Below, one piece after another: positions 1-11,940 of a DNA stretch of 64,000 bases (the stretch's first letter is position 1; every line of letters starts with the position of its first letter). Source of the DNA: Ariolimax columbianus (taxonomy: Eukaryota > Mollusca > Gastropoda > Stylommatophora > Arionidae); assembly GCA_036924085.1 (NCBI GenBank), contig JAVGWX010000004.1:6944544-7008543 (forward strand), in the 5' to 3' direction. The notes under the pieces are model-generated. The model did no database searches. It was not told the origin of the DNA and saw nothing but the letters and a program-made list of their open reading frames with translations. A program made the translations under genes and the position numbers.

Positions 1-78
1 CGGTGCTGTGATGGGGATCGAACCCAGCACCTTCTGGTTGTGAGCCGTGTCACTTAACCACTAGGCCACGCCGTCCCC
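1..78 (-). mobile_element. tRNA-derived SINE head, cut by window edge
   Basis: On the minus strand this reads as a tRNA-like promoter region. An A box (TGGCCTAGTGG) is followed about 40 bases later by a B box (GGTTCGATCCC). The 5' seven bases (GGGGACG) do not pair with the sequence after the T arm, so a cloverleaf does not close and this is not a working tRNA. Split pol III promoter boxes without an acceptor stem are the hallmark of a tRNA-derived SINE head. The body and tail lie beyond the window start. It sits directly next to the 5'-truncated LINE that begins near position 100. Confidence 0.6.
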
Positions 79-99
79 TACAAGTGATTATGCTAATTT

Positions 100-3000
100 G
101 AAACTCTATATCATGCAGAGAAGTCCCAAACCTCATAACCAAGCATCCTAAAATCGTTGGTGCCGATGTATCTGTAGATGAATAAACCATTAGACTGATG
201 CATATGTACTGCCCCCCACCCCTCCCACCCCCCCCCCCCCCCGAAAAGGATCTCTCACTGACATCAATGTAGGTGCAACACTCAAACTGCGTCGTTTTCG
301 GAGATGTCAAAAGCCACTCAGAAAGATGGGGAAACGTGGAAACGGATACACGCGCAACGAAGTGGAAGACTGAGAAATCGATATCAAACTACATCTTATT
401 AACAAAGCAGACGATGCACCCTGTATTTACTAAATAAGATGGTAGCCCACCTCAACACCCGACCATTGTATTTTCGACAGGAGATATCAGTCATACGATA
501 CAGATAGTTGTACTAGATCAATTGGCAGGCAGTGATCACAAACCGATAAAGCTGGTGATCAATATGTAACACACAGCCCAAGAACATAAGACACTGTCCT
601 GATATAATTACCAAACAGCAAACTAGAACTTCTTTTCTACGCTTTCAGACATATACTGCAGCCATATTAACACCCACATTATAAGAATTGGGGAACTAGC
701 ACAAAGCTCCAACAAAGATGTCTTGATAGTAGCCCTAGAATCAATACCCCGAGGAGCAAGAAGATACACAAACCGAACTGGACACCAGAACTTCAGAAAC
801 TGGAAGAACAACTGACAAAAGTCAGAGGAAGAACATACAAGAAAAGATCGAAAGAGGCCACCATATCCTACAAAGATGTTGCAGCAGAGTACACAACTAC
901 ACTGAATAGTTCAGCGAGAAAGCACTGTATAAAAACAACTAAATCTGGACAAAGACGGCAGAAAACTACGGAGGCTAGCCAAAGTCCTAAACAACGAGGA
1001 CTGCAAAAACCATGAAACCGCAGTACAACTGAGTATGAATGATCACAAAAACACATGCAGCTAGCGCATTAAAAAAAACATTATCGCAAACGAACCAGAT
1101 GCATATCCCACTTGAAATAAAACAAGAAAAGGATGTAGAGATATATTATAAAACAAACGCATTAACCTTCCCAGAAAAGCATATGATAACCAACCTCATC
1201 AGGAAGGAACTCGATGCAGCCATTTTCTCCCTCAAACCTAAAAAGTCACATGGAATAGGCGGGATAACCAACAACATGCTTACGAGATTGGGTGGCACTG
1301 CAAATAAAATACTCCTCGCGATAATGAATTGCAGCTGGAAGCGTGACATTGTACATAAAGTGGGGAGAAGCACGAATGGTTTACATCCAAAAGAAAAATA
1401 AAGATAAACTTCACCCATATTTATATATAGGCCAATCAGTCTCCTAAGCTGCACAGGCAAGCTCATGGACAAAATAATAAATACTATACTCGAAGAAAAA
1501 CAAATCATTATACCACAAGAATCAGGCTTTAGGCAGCACAGGTACACGGAAGATCAACTAATCCATATAACACAATAAATCTAAGATGCTTTCCAGGAAA
1601 GAAAATAGACTCTTGATGTATGTGTAGACCTGGAAAAAGCCTCTGACCAAGTATTGAAGGACGGGCTGCGTGGGAAAAATTTTGCAATATGAAGTATGCG
1701 GAGAAATGTACAAGTGGATCAGCAACTATTTAGAAAATAGAACAGCAAGAGTTCAGGTCCAAGGGCATATCAGCAAAATGGAAACCATGAAACAAGGTGT
1801 TCCCCAGGGTGGTGTTCAATCCCCTACATTTAAATGACATCGTCAACCACCTCCACAAAAGTACCCACTATTCTCTTTACGCTGATGACCTGATCATGTG
1901 GACGACTGAAAAACACATCACTACAGCCAGCACACGAATTCAAGGCACTGTGGAAGCCCTCGAAAGTTGGTCCAAGACCTTACTTCTAAACATAAATGAA
2001 CAAAAAACGACACATACTATCTTCTCCCTATCAAAAACATAGCAGCAAGTAAACATCCAATTAAATGGACAAAAAATATGGCTAGATGAGACCCCCAACC
2101 TCCTTTGGCAGTTCGATAGACATAAGTCTCACCTGGAAAGCGCAATATTTAAGGATCCAGCTGAAGGCGATGCTGCGCATGTCCATCATGAAGAGACTTT
2201 CTGGTACTACTTAGTGGTGCTGACGGAAACACTAAATAAATTACACAAAAGCAGAGTGAGACCAGTTTTGGAATACGGCATTGCAGTTTGGTCCACACCA
2301 CCTGCATCATACTTTGACAAAATAGGGCGTACCCATAACCAAGCAGCATGTATCAAAACAGGAGCCACGAAGTCCACCCAAATAAATGACCTGGAAGCAA
2401 TGACTTGGCTACAGCAATATCAAAAGAATTATGGACCACCAAATGCATCCCATACTAAATGGATTGGAACACTGCAGGCTTAAAAAAGGAAACGTTTTAC
2501 AGTCGAGGCATAAGAAAAGATTAAAAACAATGCTGCACTCTTAAACGACACAAAAAAATCAATACCAGCATGTTCTATCAGCTGCCTCTGGAAAGGATGA
2601 CCCTTCTCTGATCGTATATACAATATCTCCAACATAGAAGACATAAAGTCACTGACAGAGAAATATAACAAAAAAACACTTAGTTACAAAATACATTAAT
2701 CAAAAACTCCCACCAACAGCCTGGACGCACGCCTTTACGGATGGCTCAGCCAAAGATCTCATTGGAAACGGGGGAGGAAGCATTACTATAAAGCTGAAAA
2801 GCAAAGCATACTCATCAGCATTTGCTACAGGAAGACGCTACAGCAATTCCAGAGCCAGTGCCCTGAGACAAGCACCTGAAAACTTTATTGACAATAAGGA
2901 GCAGGAAGAAAAGCAAGTGGCTATTTTTACAGAAGCCCTCGCAGTGTTAATGGCGCTCGAGAACCATCACACAAATGAACTTGGTGCTCTGGCCCACTCT

Positions 3001-3562
3001 CTCGTCCGCCTGCCCCAGTGCTTCAAAAATATAGTCCAGTGGATACTAGCCCACTGCAAGACTTCATGCAACGAGGAGGCAGACAGACTTTCCAGATGTG
3101 TAGGAATGCTGCAGCAGAGTGATACAGAAATCGCAGACAATGAGACAAAAGTATTCAACAGGGTAACGTACAGTGCAAAATGGAAAGAAGACTATACTAG
3201 CCACATAGAAAACGATGCCTACCATCAACTCTCCAGGCGAGACCTAGTGATATTTCTCCGTCTACGCACAGGTCACAACAGGTCACCATAGACATAGATG
3301 CCATCTATACAACCCGTTCAGGATTGCTACTACAGCCCCCATGAAGACAGAACATATTTTGCAGTCATGTCCACTGTATACCGACAAAAGAAGTAACATT
3401 TGGCAACATCCAAAAATATCATTCACCGAGAAGATGTACGGAAAAGTACAGGCATCTGAATCGACCGCTGCCTTCGTTAGTCATTTAAGTTGAGGTCTGA
3501 AGATAAAAGGAAGAGGATGAAGAAGAAGAAGAAGAAGAAGAAGAAGAAGAAAAAGAAGAATA
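100..3562 (+). mobile_element. I-like LINE relic 1 (endonuclease, RT, RNase H)
   Basis: A decayed non-LTR retrotransposon pol read in all three frames. An APE-type endonuclease begins near 110 and continues through a SERWG motif near 320 and an SDHKPI motif near 530. The RT starts near 1040 and has a PQGGV motif near 1800 and a YADD active site near 1880. RNase H follows from about 2720 (TDGS, then NEEADRLS near 3075). A C-terminal stretch with HLLQSC-like cysteines ends near 3470. Stops and frameshifts are frequent, so it is dead. It is the same family as the better-preserved copy at 18.1-20.0 kb. A poly-C run at 223-242 replaces the conserved GPP codons of the endonuclease. The RNase H domain and simple 3' tail point to the I superfamily; the exact clade needs a tree. 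Confidence 0.85.
3518..3560 (+). repeat. (GAA)n tail of LINE relic 1
   Basis: About fourteen GAA units follow the end of the RNase H region of LINE relic 1. A (GAA)n tail is also present on the copies at 20.0 kb and, on the minus strand, at 31.46 kb and 60.6 kb, so it looks like the 3' tail of this LINE family rather than a chance microsatellite. Confidence 0.7.
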
Positions 3563-4598
3563 ACAAGAACATCCAAATGATTAATCTGATGACAATCATA
3601 TGTTCCATAGAAAAGGCTTTCGCCTATGAATTAACACATTGCACTAAAAAACAAATGTTTATGTATCATTTAAATTTTTAAGTTGTTTTTTGTGGTTGTA
3701 TGGCAATAGTTCCACAACAAAGTATGGCATCATTGCGTGTACTCTAAAACTAAAGTAAGCTGATGTTCATTTAAAAATTGTATCTGCATAAGCTATTTAA
3801 GAATGTAACCTATGAATCATACAGCAACGGTTAACATTTAAATAGGAAAGAAAAATACGGATTTATGATGATCACGCAAGCATCGTTCGATAAGCCTAAT
3901 ACTACAAGCTAATCTCAACTGTAACCACTGCAAAATGAATGGGTTTCAGGCTGAGCAAAGAAACGGTATACCCCGACTCTGTTCAATCATTCTTTATACA
4001 AAAGTGTATGTAGCATTACACTACAGTTTTGATATAAAACATATACGAAAACTAAACGGCTAATTTAGTAGCCTCAAAAGATAAAATAAGCCCAGTCCCT
4101 AATTAAAAACACGTAATACAGTTAGAGAAGCATGTTTAAAATATTTTTGCAAAACAAATATAATCTGTATCCTGATAAAATAAATGAAGAACTAAGCAGC
4201 TACCGGAAAATGCAAATTCTTAGCTAAAATCAATTTGAGAATAATTTCAAGGTACATACAACGATATTCAGTCAAAAATACAGAAATGGCTACATGATTA
4301 TTTTGATTCTTTAGATACTATTTAGCTTTTGATCTGTGCAAGATGCGGCTGTTGGTTATCATGATTATTCTTCTGGCAGCTCTACATCATCGTTTATCAA
4401 GCATTATCTTGATCAAGACGTTCATTGTCACTTCCTGGAGATACTAAAGGAGTGTATATTTCCTTTGATTAGTGAATGTATTGATGCGGCCATGTTTAGG
4501 AGTTCCATGGTGTGCCCATATCTTAATGCAGAGATGGTGCGATATGAGCTTCATGTGTTAGTGTTTATGGTTTACTTGAGAAGCGTAAGCGAAGAGAG
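3563..4598. other. AT-rich spacer with one small signal-peptide-like ORF
   Basis: No coding similarity, RNA gene or repeat structure is visible except the short ORF listed separately at 4343. Composition is AT-rich and typical of intergenic or intronic DNA. Confidence 0.5.
4343..4447 (+). CDS. Candidate signal-peptide ORF (34 codons)
   Basis: An ATG opens a 34-codon frame whose first residues, MRLLVIMIILLAAL, form a basic N-terminus followed by a hydrophobic core, as in a secretory signal peptide. It lies 5.5 kb upstream of the plus-strand lectin-like exon at 9,941, where the start of a secreted protein would be expected. No convincing splice donor is visible inside the frame, and the ORF is too short to stand alone. 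It could be a first exon, a chance hydrophobic run, or part of an old repeat. The assignment is inference. Confidence 0.2.
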   Translation: MRLLVIMIILLAALHHRLSSIILIKTFIVTSWRY

Positions 4599-4695
4599 TG
4601 TGTGTGTGTGTGCGTGTGTGCTTGCGTTATTTCCGTGCGTGCGTGTGTGCGCGTGTGCGTGTGTACGTGCGTGTGTGTATATGTGTGCGTGAGTG
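4599..4695. repeat. GT-rich microsatellite
   Basis: An imperfect (GT)n tract with GC interruptions. Open frames across it on both strands are low-complexity artefacts of the dinucleotide. Confidence 0.85.
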
Positions 4696-5639
4696 CGTAC
4701 GTGGCCGCAAAGATGAGCAATCTCGAATACAATAAATGATCATCAACAACATCCATTATTTTAATACTTTTGGAATGATAACTGGTGACGTATGATCTTT
4801 AAACCAAACATGTAAATAGCATATGCAGCTTTAATTGTATATCAATATTATCTTACTTGGGCATTAGAGTAGGGGAGTGTTCTTTCCTGAAAAGCATTGT
4901 CAGACCTTTATTGTGGGGCTATTCAAGTACTCGTCTCTAGGACAAATATCTTCTTCTCACCTGCAATTAACGTTTCACTAATTTTAATAGCATACATTTA
5001 CAACCACGTCACGTTTTCTATTTTCGTGCTGCAACATGCAGCCCTAGACACAACGATATTGGGAGCAGTTTAAATAGAAACCTAACTGTACTGATGGACA
5101 ATATCACACATAATAAGCGTTAATGCAACCTCTCCAAAGATATGCAACTATGCCGTTATCGCTGCATGGCATTTTCACCTTTGCAAAATTTGCAACTTCA
5201 CGTTCAGGTTTTTTGAGCATATATTTTTACAGTCATATTGTGATTATCTTTGTTCGTGACTATTTCTATAGTTTTTAATCAATATTCTTTATTGATACCA
5301 TATTCTTAGTTGTGTTGTTGTTTCATGAGAATATAATTGGTAACTAATTATGTTCCTTCAGTGTTACATTTATCATATGTAAATGTGGTGTCACATATTC
5401 TTAAAGAAATCGTAATTAATATTTTACTTACATTTTTACATTGTGGTTGATGAGAATTATCTTCTCCACCCAGCTAAGATGAAGTCATACAGGTACAACA
5501 TCAACAAATAAAAAAAATAAAAAAAACAATGTTAAGTGCATATATTTCGTGTGTTACTCTAAAATATAATATTTTAGTTTAATTTTGTATTTATTTTGAA
5601 TTATTTATGTTCGTGTGCCTGTATCTGTTTTTGTTTCTT
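4696..5639. other. AT-rich non-coding DNA
   Basis: No gene, RNA or organised repeat is visible. There are short A and T homopolymers near 5510. Confidence 0.5.
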
Positions 5640-5888
5640 AGTGTGCATGTATATGTGTGTATGTATGTGAGAGAGTATGTGTGTGTGTGTACGTGGGTTT
5701 GTGTATGTGTGCATGTGCGTGGGTGCGTGGAAATATGTGTATGTGTGTGCCTGTCTGTGTGTAAGTGTGTGTTTGTGTGCATGTGCGTGGGTGCGTGGAA
5801 ATATGTGTATGTGTGTGCATGTGTGTGTGCGTTTCTGTGTGTAAGTGTGTGTATGTGTGCATGGGTGTGTTTGTGTGGGGGTGTGTGT
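5640..5888. repeat. GT-rich microsatellite with a 69-bp internal duplication
   Basis: A long (GT)n-derived tract. A segment containing GTGCGTGGGTGCGTGGAAAT recurs 69 bp apart (near 5718 and 5787), so a higher-order unit has been duplicated inside the dinucleotide. Histidine/threonine or cysteine/valine frames across it are artefacts. Confidence 0.8.
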
Positions 5889-5934
5889 ACACATAATAAT
5901 AATTTACCTATTTAATTCGTTAGTAAGCTAAACA

Positions 5935-6120
5935 ATGCCAGAGAAAGACAAACAATGGCACACAACATAACAAAAGAAGTCATCACATCAGTATTAAAAT
6001 TGGTATTCAAATTGTTAGATCACGTAATAACAATGGCATCTGTCCTGATCAGATCGCGCCATCTCAGTTTATCATACCCTGCACTGTTCCGTTGATTATG
6101 TTAAATAGCTATGGCAATGA
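5935..6120 (+). pseudogene. LINE reverse-transcriptase scrap
   Basis: Frameshifted reading gives an ITKEVITSVLKL stretch followed by an NNGICPDQIAP stretch. This matches the region just before the RT palm of RTE-type LINEs, where a helix precedes a KAPGPDQI-like motif. The match is short and broken, so this is a weak call. Confidence 0.35.
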
Positions 6121-6789
6121 ATTATGTTCCTTCTATGATGGCTTAGTCATGTTAAATTTGAGGGCACATACATATTCTTACTCTATTCGTTTTCACAAAA
6201 ATGTTGCATTTGCTGTTATTTTGTAGGTGCTTCCATCGTGATATCAGAATCAAGATTAGAAAGGGCGTGTACTATTAACGTTCAACACTGTTTGATGTAT
6301 TTTCTTATTGGAACTGACCATGGTTACTATAGTTGTAATGGTGCACTATTAGATTTATCGAACGGCTTTTGCGTATTTAACAGTATACTTATATGTTAAT
6401 ACTGGGATGATCACATGTGATGCATGATTTGTAGGTTACATTCTTAAATCGTGTATCTAGATTTAACTTTTAATTGAACGGTCAAATTACATCTGTAATG
6501 GAGATAACACGAAATGTGTCCATATTTTCTTGATGAGTTCTTCCAAAACAAAATCAAATGAGAGAAAGAAACGTTAATGATGTAAACACATTTGATTCTT
6601 GGTGCTATCTACTTTTTATCTTTACGGTTACATTCGTGGGCCGATTATATGTTTAAAAATGCATATAGTTTGCATCATCATTACCATCTGGTGTATCAGT
6701 TTATTTACTTCTTCGAACTCTCTCATAATTCGACTTAAATTTATTCAAAGAACGAAACTGTCATTTCTAGCATGTCGAAAATGCAGAAG
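6121..6789. other. AT-rich non-coding DNA
   Basis: Nothing recognisable was seen between the two LINE scraps. Confidence 0.45.
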
Positions 6790-7090
6790 AAATTGTCTAG
6801 TGTTGGCATTGGTGATGATCACATAGGCTTTGTCTGGTCCTCGTGCGCCAATCAATTTTGCAGCTGATGTAGAGTGGTCATTTTCCCAGTACCACATATA
6901 CATTCGTCAGTAGCACATATCTTCACTTCATTGAATAGATCATATATCAGTTAGTTGTGGCCTGTGCCGATCTGTTCTGCTCTCTGCTTTTTAACTACTA
7001 ATATGTATCCTGTGCTTATGTAGCCAGAGTGCTCTGTTTCATATGTGTCCATGTACTTGGCAAGAAATCTACCTGTAACGTTTTCTTAGC
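6790..7090 (-). pseudogene. 3' end of an I-like LINE pol
   Basis: The plus-strand text aligns base by base with the minus-strand LINE at about 31,540-31,830: the same run covers the Cys/His cluster, the TGHN region and the upstream SKW region of the pol C-terminus. The copy is 5'-truncated, heavily mutated and has no open frame. Its family is the one represented by the intact ORF at 18.1-20.0 kb. Confidence 0.7.
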
Positions 7091-7609
7091 ATATCTCTTA
7101 ATTTTACCAACGACAACAACTACACTATGTTTATAGCTCCTCAAATTTGCGACAGAAGACTTCATGTATCATATTGTGCTCTAGGCAACACATTGTTCGT
7201 TACCGTATTGTTTGCAGTAATTGTCTGTGTGCGACTGCCTCAATAAAGATATTGTCGCTGAATCTACCTTGTAACCAACTCAAACTTTTGCATCGAACGG
7301 GATCACATTTCAATCGATTACACGCTTCAATCTTTTTTTTCATCCGCATTTAGTTCCAAGTTTCAGCCCCCCAATGCATCTAGTACATGAATAGTGAATT
7401 GTCTTATCTTCAGTTTATTCTTGTTTTGAAGGTCCTTTTTACCAATGCACTTATTTACTAATTTCGGTCTCATTGCGGACAATTTATGTTATGTTGTATG
7501 ATTAACGAACGCCTAAACATGGGGAATATGTGTTTGTTTAATGCGGCCTGGTAATTTGTGTACAACGGCAACATCATAGGTGAACAACTTTTTTTGAAAG
7601 TAAGGAAAC
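7091..7609. other. Non-coding DNA
   Basis: No convincing coding or RNA feature is seen. A poly-T run near 7330 is the only simple repeat. Confidence 0.45.
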
Positions 7610-8400
7610 TGAGTTTGCCGGGATGTGATACACCTCTAGGATTTATAGAGCTGTGTTGAAAACGTAGGAGTTGTAGGACCGTGACACAGCTGTATGATAT
7701 GTAAGGTTGCAGTCTAGCTCTAGGAATTCAATAAATTAAACGAATTGTAATATTTATAGTGATGTGATGCAACTGCATAATTTATAAAGAAGTGATTACA
7801 TTTTCGGATTTGTATTGATGTTTAACTGTATGATGTGTAGAGTTCTGGATCCACTGTATGATTTGTAGAAATGTCCAGATATATGATGTGTAGAGTTGTG
7901 GTTGAATTGTATGATTTGTTGGAATGGGGCCCAACTGCAAGATTTGAATTTACGTAAAGCGGCTGTCAGATTTGAACAAATTTGATCCATCTGTAGCATT
8001 TTTTGCAATGTGTCCAACACAAGAATTACAGAAATGTCGACTTAAGTATAATTTGTAGGGATATGGTCCAAACTTTATGATTTGAAGAGATGTTGTCCAA
8101 CTGTAAGATGTGAATGGATCTTTTGCAATTGCATGTTTGGTAAAATTTGTGTCTGACGTTAGGAACTATAGGATGTTATCAAGCTGTAGAATAGTGTCTA
8201 GTGATGTGATACACCTGTAGGATTTGTAAGCATATCGTCTAATTGTTGAATTAATTTAGATGTGGAATACCTGAATAGGTGATTATGATATGGTCCAATG
8301 CTAGTATTTGTAAAAATATGGTCTAACTCTAGAAGAGATTTATGTGGAGGTGGTCCAACTATATTAGTTGTATGGATATTTACCAGGAAGAGGATTTGAC
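7610..8400. repeat. Highly degenerate ~27-bp minisatellite
   Basis: The motif TGTATGATTTGTAG and variants recur through this stretch, each followed by a GATGTGGTCCAAC-like half. Well-spaced examples begin near 7827, 7855, 7881 and 7909, giving a period of about 25-28 bp. Copies are diverged by substitutions and small indels, so it looks like an old array no longer being homogenised. No frame is maintained across it. Confidence 0.6.
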
Positions 8401-9796
8401 AGGCTGTAAAATACATGCCGGTGTCCTGTACTCTACAAAGCCAATATTTGTAGTTCATCTCTGATGGATAAATAAAACGTGTGATTTACTGAGGTTTTCG
8501 AAGCATATCATGTTAGTGACGAGAACATCAAACAAATGTCAAGGTCGACCACACCTATCTTGCTGCTTAGTCATATATGAAACGTGCATATACATAAACA
8601 GATACGGCACACTTATGTGGCTCTTTGAGGTTTGATAACGCGTCTTCTTAAATGTCTCATGTTAGATGCCTCTTTTGTACATACCATAATATGCATCTAT
8701 ACATACGTGTACATTCATTTATAGGCAATGCTTCATTTATGTTTATCGCTTGCTTTCTCCCTTACTGCTCGCGTGATACGTATGTTTTTGTGTGTGAGTG
8801 TGTATGTGTGTATGTGTGTGTGCGTGTGTGCTTGTGGATGTTTTTTCGTCAATACAAGAGCAGTGCTGTCCATTAGAGTAATGTATACGATGATTCTGCC
8901 GATGAGCATTTGTTTTAGCCACACAATAAACAGACAATTGGACGATTTAACCAAATGGACCGAGATGTAATTAATTGTATATTTCCCATTTCAACACATT
9001 CCTTCTATGATCTCACATTCATCTCCATCTACCAATGAAGTGGTTATGTACCTGTTACCCTTTATATGCAACTACAAATACATCGTCCCTGTAATTTATA
9101 AGTTTCCCATCACAGGCGAACATAGCGACATCAGCAGCCTGTCCTCGTCCTGGAGATGTAACTTGCGCTGAAGTTGGATTATAGTGAGAGGGAATCTGCG
9201 CTGGACACCAATCTCACTGTCTCGTCCTGAGTTACCACGAACCAGTGGCAATACATACAATCAAAAAGACTGGAAGTAGCTCAAGATGCAGCCATTCAGG
9301 TCGTACAATCTGTAAGACCAAAGGTCGCTTGAAACTTGTGGGAGTCGATCGTCCACGGTTTCCTTGACGATTTAAGAGGCGAATGTCATACCTCTCGACA
9401 GCAGTAACCCCCACGCGTAGACTAGAGAACGCTGCTGCTGACCATCACCCACATATGAAGGTCTAGGTGAGGGACCATTAAACCACAGCTGAGGTGAGAT
9501 TCATGTCGTGGCTTGCAATGTCCATGCAGGTCGTGCACACTAACCACGAACGGTGAACAATCCGTAGTGACGTCTAATCCAACAACGTGCTTATATTACA
9601 CACGAAGAACAGATCGTGTATCTCCGAATTATGATGACATTTGCACACATGGGCTTCTTGTGAATAGCGTAGGGCGTGCTAGAAAATGATCGTCACACAA
9701 CACCGCGCTCCATACATTAAGTGGAACGAACAAACCACACGGAAATCGCAGACCATGAAAGTAGCTGTTCCTTGGTCGCCATCTTACCGAAAGTTT
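8401..9796. other. Non-coding DNA with a GT microsatellite
   Basis: It contains a (GT)n tract at about 8788-8835. The segment 9100-9780 is less AT-rich and has a possible transposase-like reading, listed among the rejected items. Nothing else is supported. Confidence 0.45.
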
Positions 9797-9865
9797 TCAC
9801 TGTAATATGTATATGTAATATGTGTATGTATATGTAATATGTATATGTATATAATGTAATGTTAT
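9797..9865. repeat. Short TATGTAATATG tandem repeat
   Basis: TGTAATATGTATA units repeat about four times immediately upstream of the lectin-like exon. The repeat is simple and intronic in position. Confidence 0.6.
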
Positions 9866-9940
9866 TAAAATGATTATCGGAATCCAGCAGCTGATAGTGA
9901 TGATGGTTAATGATGTCCTTCTTTGTTTCCTCTCATTTAG

Positions 9941-10156
9941 ATGCCAATCAGAATCGGATTGTGGGATTTACTTTAGAAACATACGATAAAGCCGGTGAAA
10001 AAATCATTTTCTACCGAGACAACATATCGTTTCCTCGAGAAATTTACGAAATAGATTTGAAACCATCGCCAATATTATCATTTAAAATCAAAGGGTCGAC
10101 TACTATACAGGCTAGTACGAGAGATCTGACTCTCTGCGAAGTTAAGGCATATGGAT
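9941..10156 (+). CDS. Exon: C-terminal half of F5/8- or fucolectin-like domain
   Basis: A 216-bp exon begins after a pyrimidine-rich acceptor (TTTCCTCTCATTTAG) and ends at a GTAAGT donor, with phase 1 on both sides. It encodes about 72 residues: NRIVGFTLETYD near the start, alternating strands in the middle, and LTLCEVKAYG at the end. A closing L-CEV-VYG strand after a GF--E-YD strand is characteristic of galactose-binding folds of the F5/8 type C and fucolectin/tachylectin-4/pentraxin (FTP) type, which bind glycans or lipids outside the cell. The N-terminal half of the domain must lie in an upstream exon I did not find. In molluscs such domains often precede EGF arrays, and phase-1 EGF exons follow on this strand from 24.5 kb. 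The choice between F5/8 and FTP is uncertain. Confidence 0.7.
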
Positions 10157-10639
10157 GTAAGTTGAAGTGCGTGCCGTTACAAATAGTAAGATATGTATAA
10201 TTGTTTTCACACCATCACGAAACAAATAGTGTTGATATTGTTATTGTTATGTTTTTACCCCAGGTAACGTGAGAACAACGCCTGTTTTTAATGCCGAACT
10301 CAATCGTCTTGGTATAGATATTGCTGGTCTGCAGGAAACACTTTTCCTCGAAGATGTGTCACTTAGGGAAGAAAATTATAGCTTTTTTGGAAAGGCAGAG
10401 GAAAGTACAATCCATACATCATAGGGGTGGGTTTAGCAGTAAAGAACTCGCTGTTGTGCTTTTGAGAATTCATTTGGAGGATTGGAAATAATGTTAACAA
10501 TGAGATTGTTTTCCTTCTTTGGATGTATAACACGCATAGCTACCTACGCAGACGATGCAAATAAGTCCTACTATTTGGAGTTACACAATGCAGCGAATGC
10601 AATTCGAAATGCAGATGGCCTATACATACTTGGTGAGAT

Positions 10640-10825
10640 TCTTTTTTTTTCTGCATCCGTTCTCAATTTACTGCTACGAAGTCATGAAAATCTTTATATG
10701 TAGCAGGATGTAGTTCGGATAATGGAATCCGCTGTGTCGATAGTTTACAGTTTGACAGCGATATTTGCACCTATCGGTCTCACACATCCTTCTTTAGCAT
10801 CGCTTTGTGATCTAAATAATATAGT
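10640..10825. other. Insertion within the RTE endonuclease
   Basis: The endonuclease reading stops at LYILGE and resumes at GSDSNSW, leaving about 185 bp with no RTE similarity. Read on the minus strand, about 57 bp of it (10,755-10,815) match plus-strand sequence at about 36,110-36,166 at roughly three quarters identity, including GGATGTGT and CAAATATCGC. The translated match is EGCVRPIGANIAVKL here and DGCVGPTGTNIAIKL there. NIA-K near a cysteine resembles the first strand of F5/8/FTP domains, but this is only suggestive. Confidence 0.4.
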
Positions 10826-11607
10826 GGGATCAGACTCCAATTCATGGCTAGCCTGTTTAGGAAAACACAATATTGGGTACGTTAAAGGAAATATACAATG
10901 GATGCTGGAATTATGCACAAAAACCAAACTATTCATCTCAAACTCCTACTTTGCAAAAAAATATCGCCTTAAGGTATACAACTGTGATACTGACCGCGCG
11001 TTGGTCGTTAACTGCGTCAAGATGAGACCTAAGATAATCTTCCCCTGAGACGTACAAACCCATTTTAAAGATACAGTTAGTCAACAACAAAGGTCTAGAA
11101 AAGTCTTTCAGTTTCAAAAATCAGCTTGCAGATGTTCTCGCTGATACATAAGTAGACTGTACAGTTGGTGAAATGGTGGATGTAATCAAAGACGCTACCC
11201 TCAAAGCAGCGGTAACCGCTTCTTATATTATTTAAATCAGAAATACAAACTGTTAAAGACAATAGCCGTATTCTACATAGTTTGATTGAAATAACAATGA
11301 TAGCACTACTAAGAAACACAGACAAAACAATACGAAACACTCGCAATGCAATGAAACAGAGAGAAAAGAGATGCAAATGATAGTTATACTATTGCAAACA
11401 GGTATGTGAGAATATCTAAGATGTCTTCAATAGTGATAACATCAGAAGCATGTATGAAGGAATACAGAAAGTCATCGGCTAGCAGTGAAAAAAGACCCTG
11501 CCACTAAAAGCTTTATCTGGGGAGATCATCACTGATTAGAGAAAGCAGTTATACAGATGATATAGCACTATCTTGAACTCTACTTAAGCAAGAAAGACCA
11601 GACATGC

Positions 11608-11940
11608 CATAGAGGTCATGCCATCTCTGAACCATCTGGACTCGCTGCTTACAATGACAGAACTCAACTGTGCTATTGATGATCTTGCCTCTTGAAAGGT
11701 CATAGGAAAGGATAGCATCCCAATAGAGGTCATGCCATCTCTGGACCATCTGGACTCGCTGCTTACAATGACATAACTCAACTGTGCTATTGATGATCTT
11801 GCCTCTTGAAAGGTCATAGGAAAGGAAAGCATCCCAATAGAGGTCATGCCATCTCTGGACCATCTGGACTCGCTGCTTACAATGACAGAACTCAACTGTG
11901 CTATTGATGATATTTCCTCTTGAAAGGTCATAGGAAACCT
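11608..11940 (+). repeat. 114-bp tandem triplication inside the RTE relic
   Basis: AGAGGTCATGCCATCTCTG recurs at 11,611, 11,725 and 11,839, so the period is exactly 114 bp (38 codons). Each unit encodes EVMPSL-HLDSLLTMT and then a helix ending CAIDD, the segment just before the RT palm. Every unit contains the same TGA after the CAIDD segment, so the stop predates the expansion and the triplication arose after the element had died. Copies differ by only a few bases, making the expansion younger than the rest of the relic. Confidence 0.9.

Noticed and set aside
1..78. Functional tRNA gene
   Set aside because: A and B boxes are present, but the acceptor ends do not pair and no closed cloverleaf forms; a SINE head fits better.
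9110..9780. Tc1-like transposase relic
   Set aside because: A few phrases (VAQDAAIQVVQSV and a V-RPRFP reading) recall the DNA-binding part of Tc1-like transposases, but frames break constantly and no catalytic D or inverted repeat was found.
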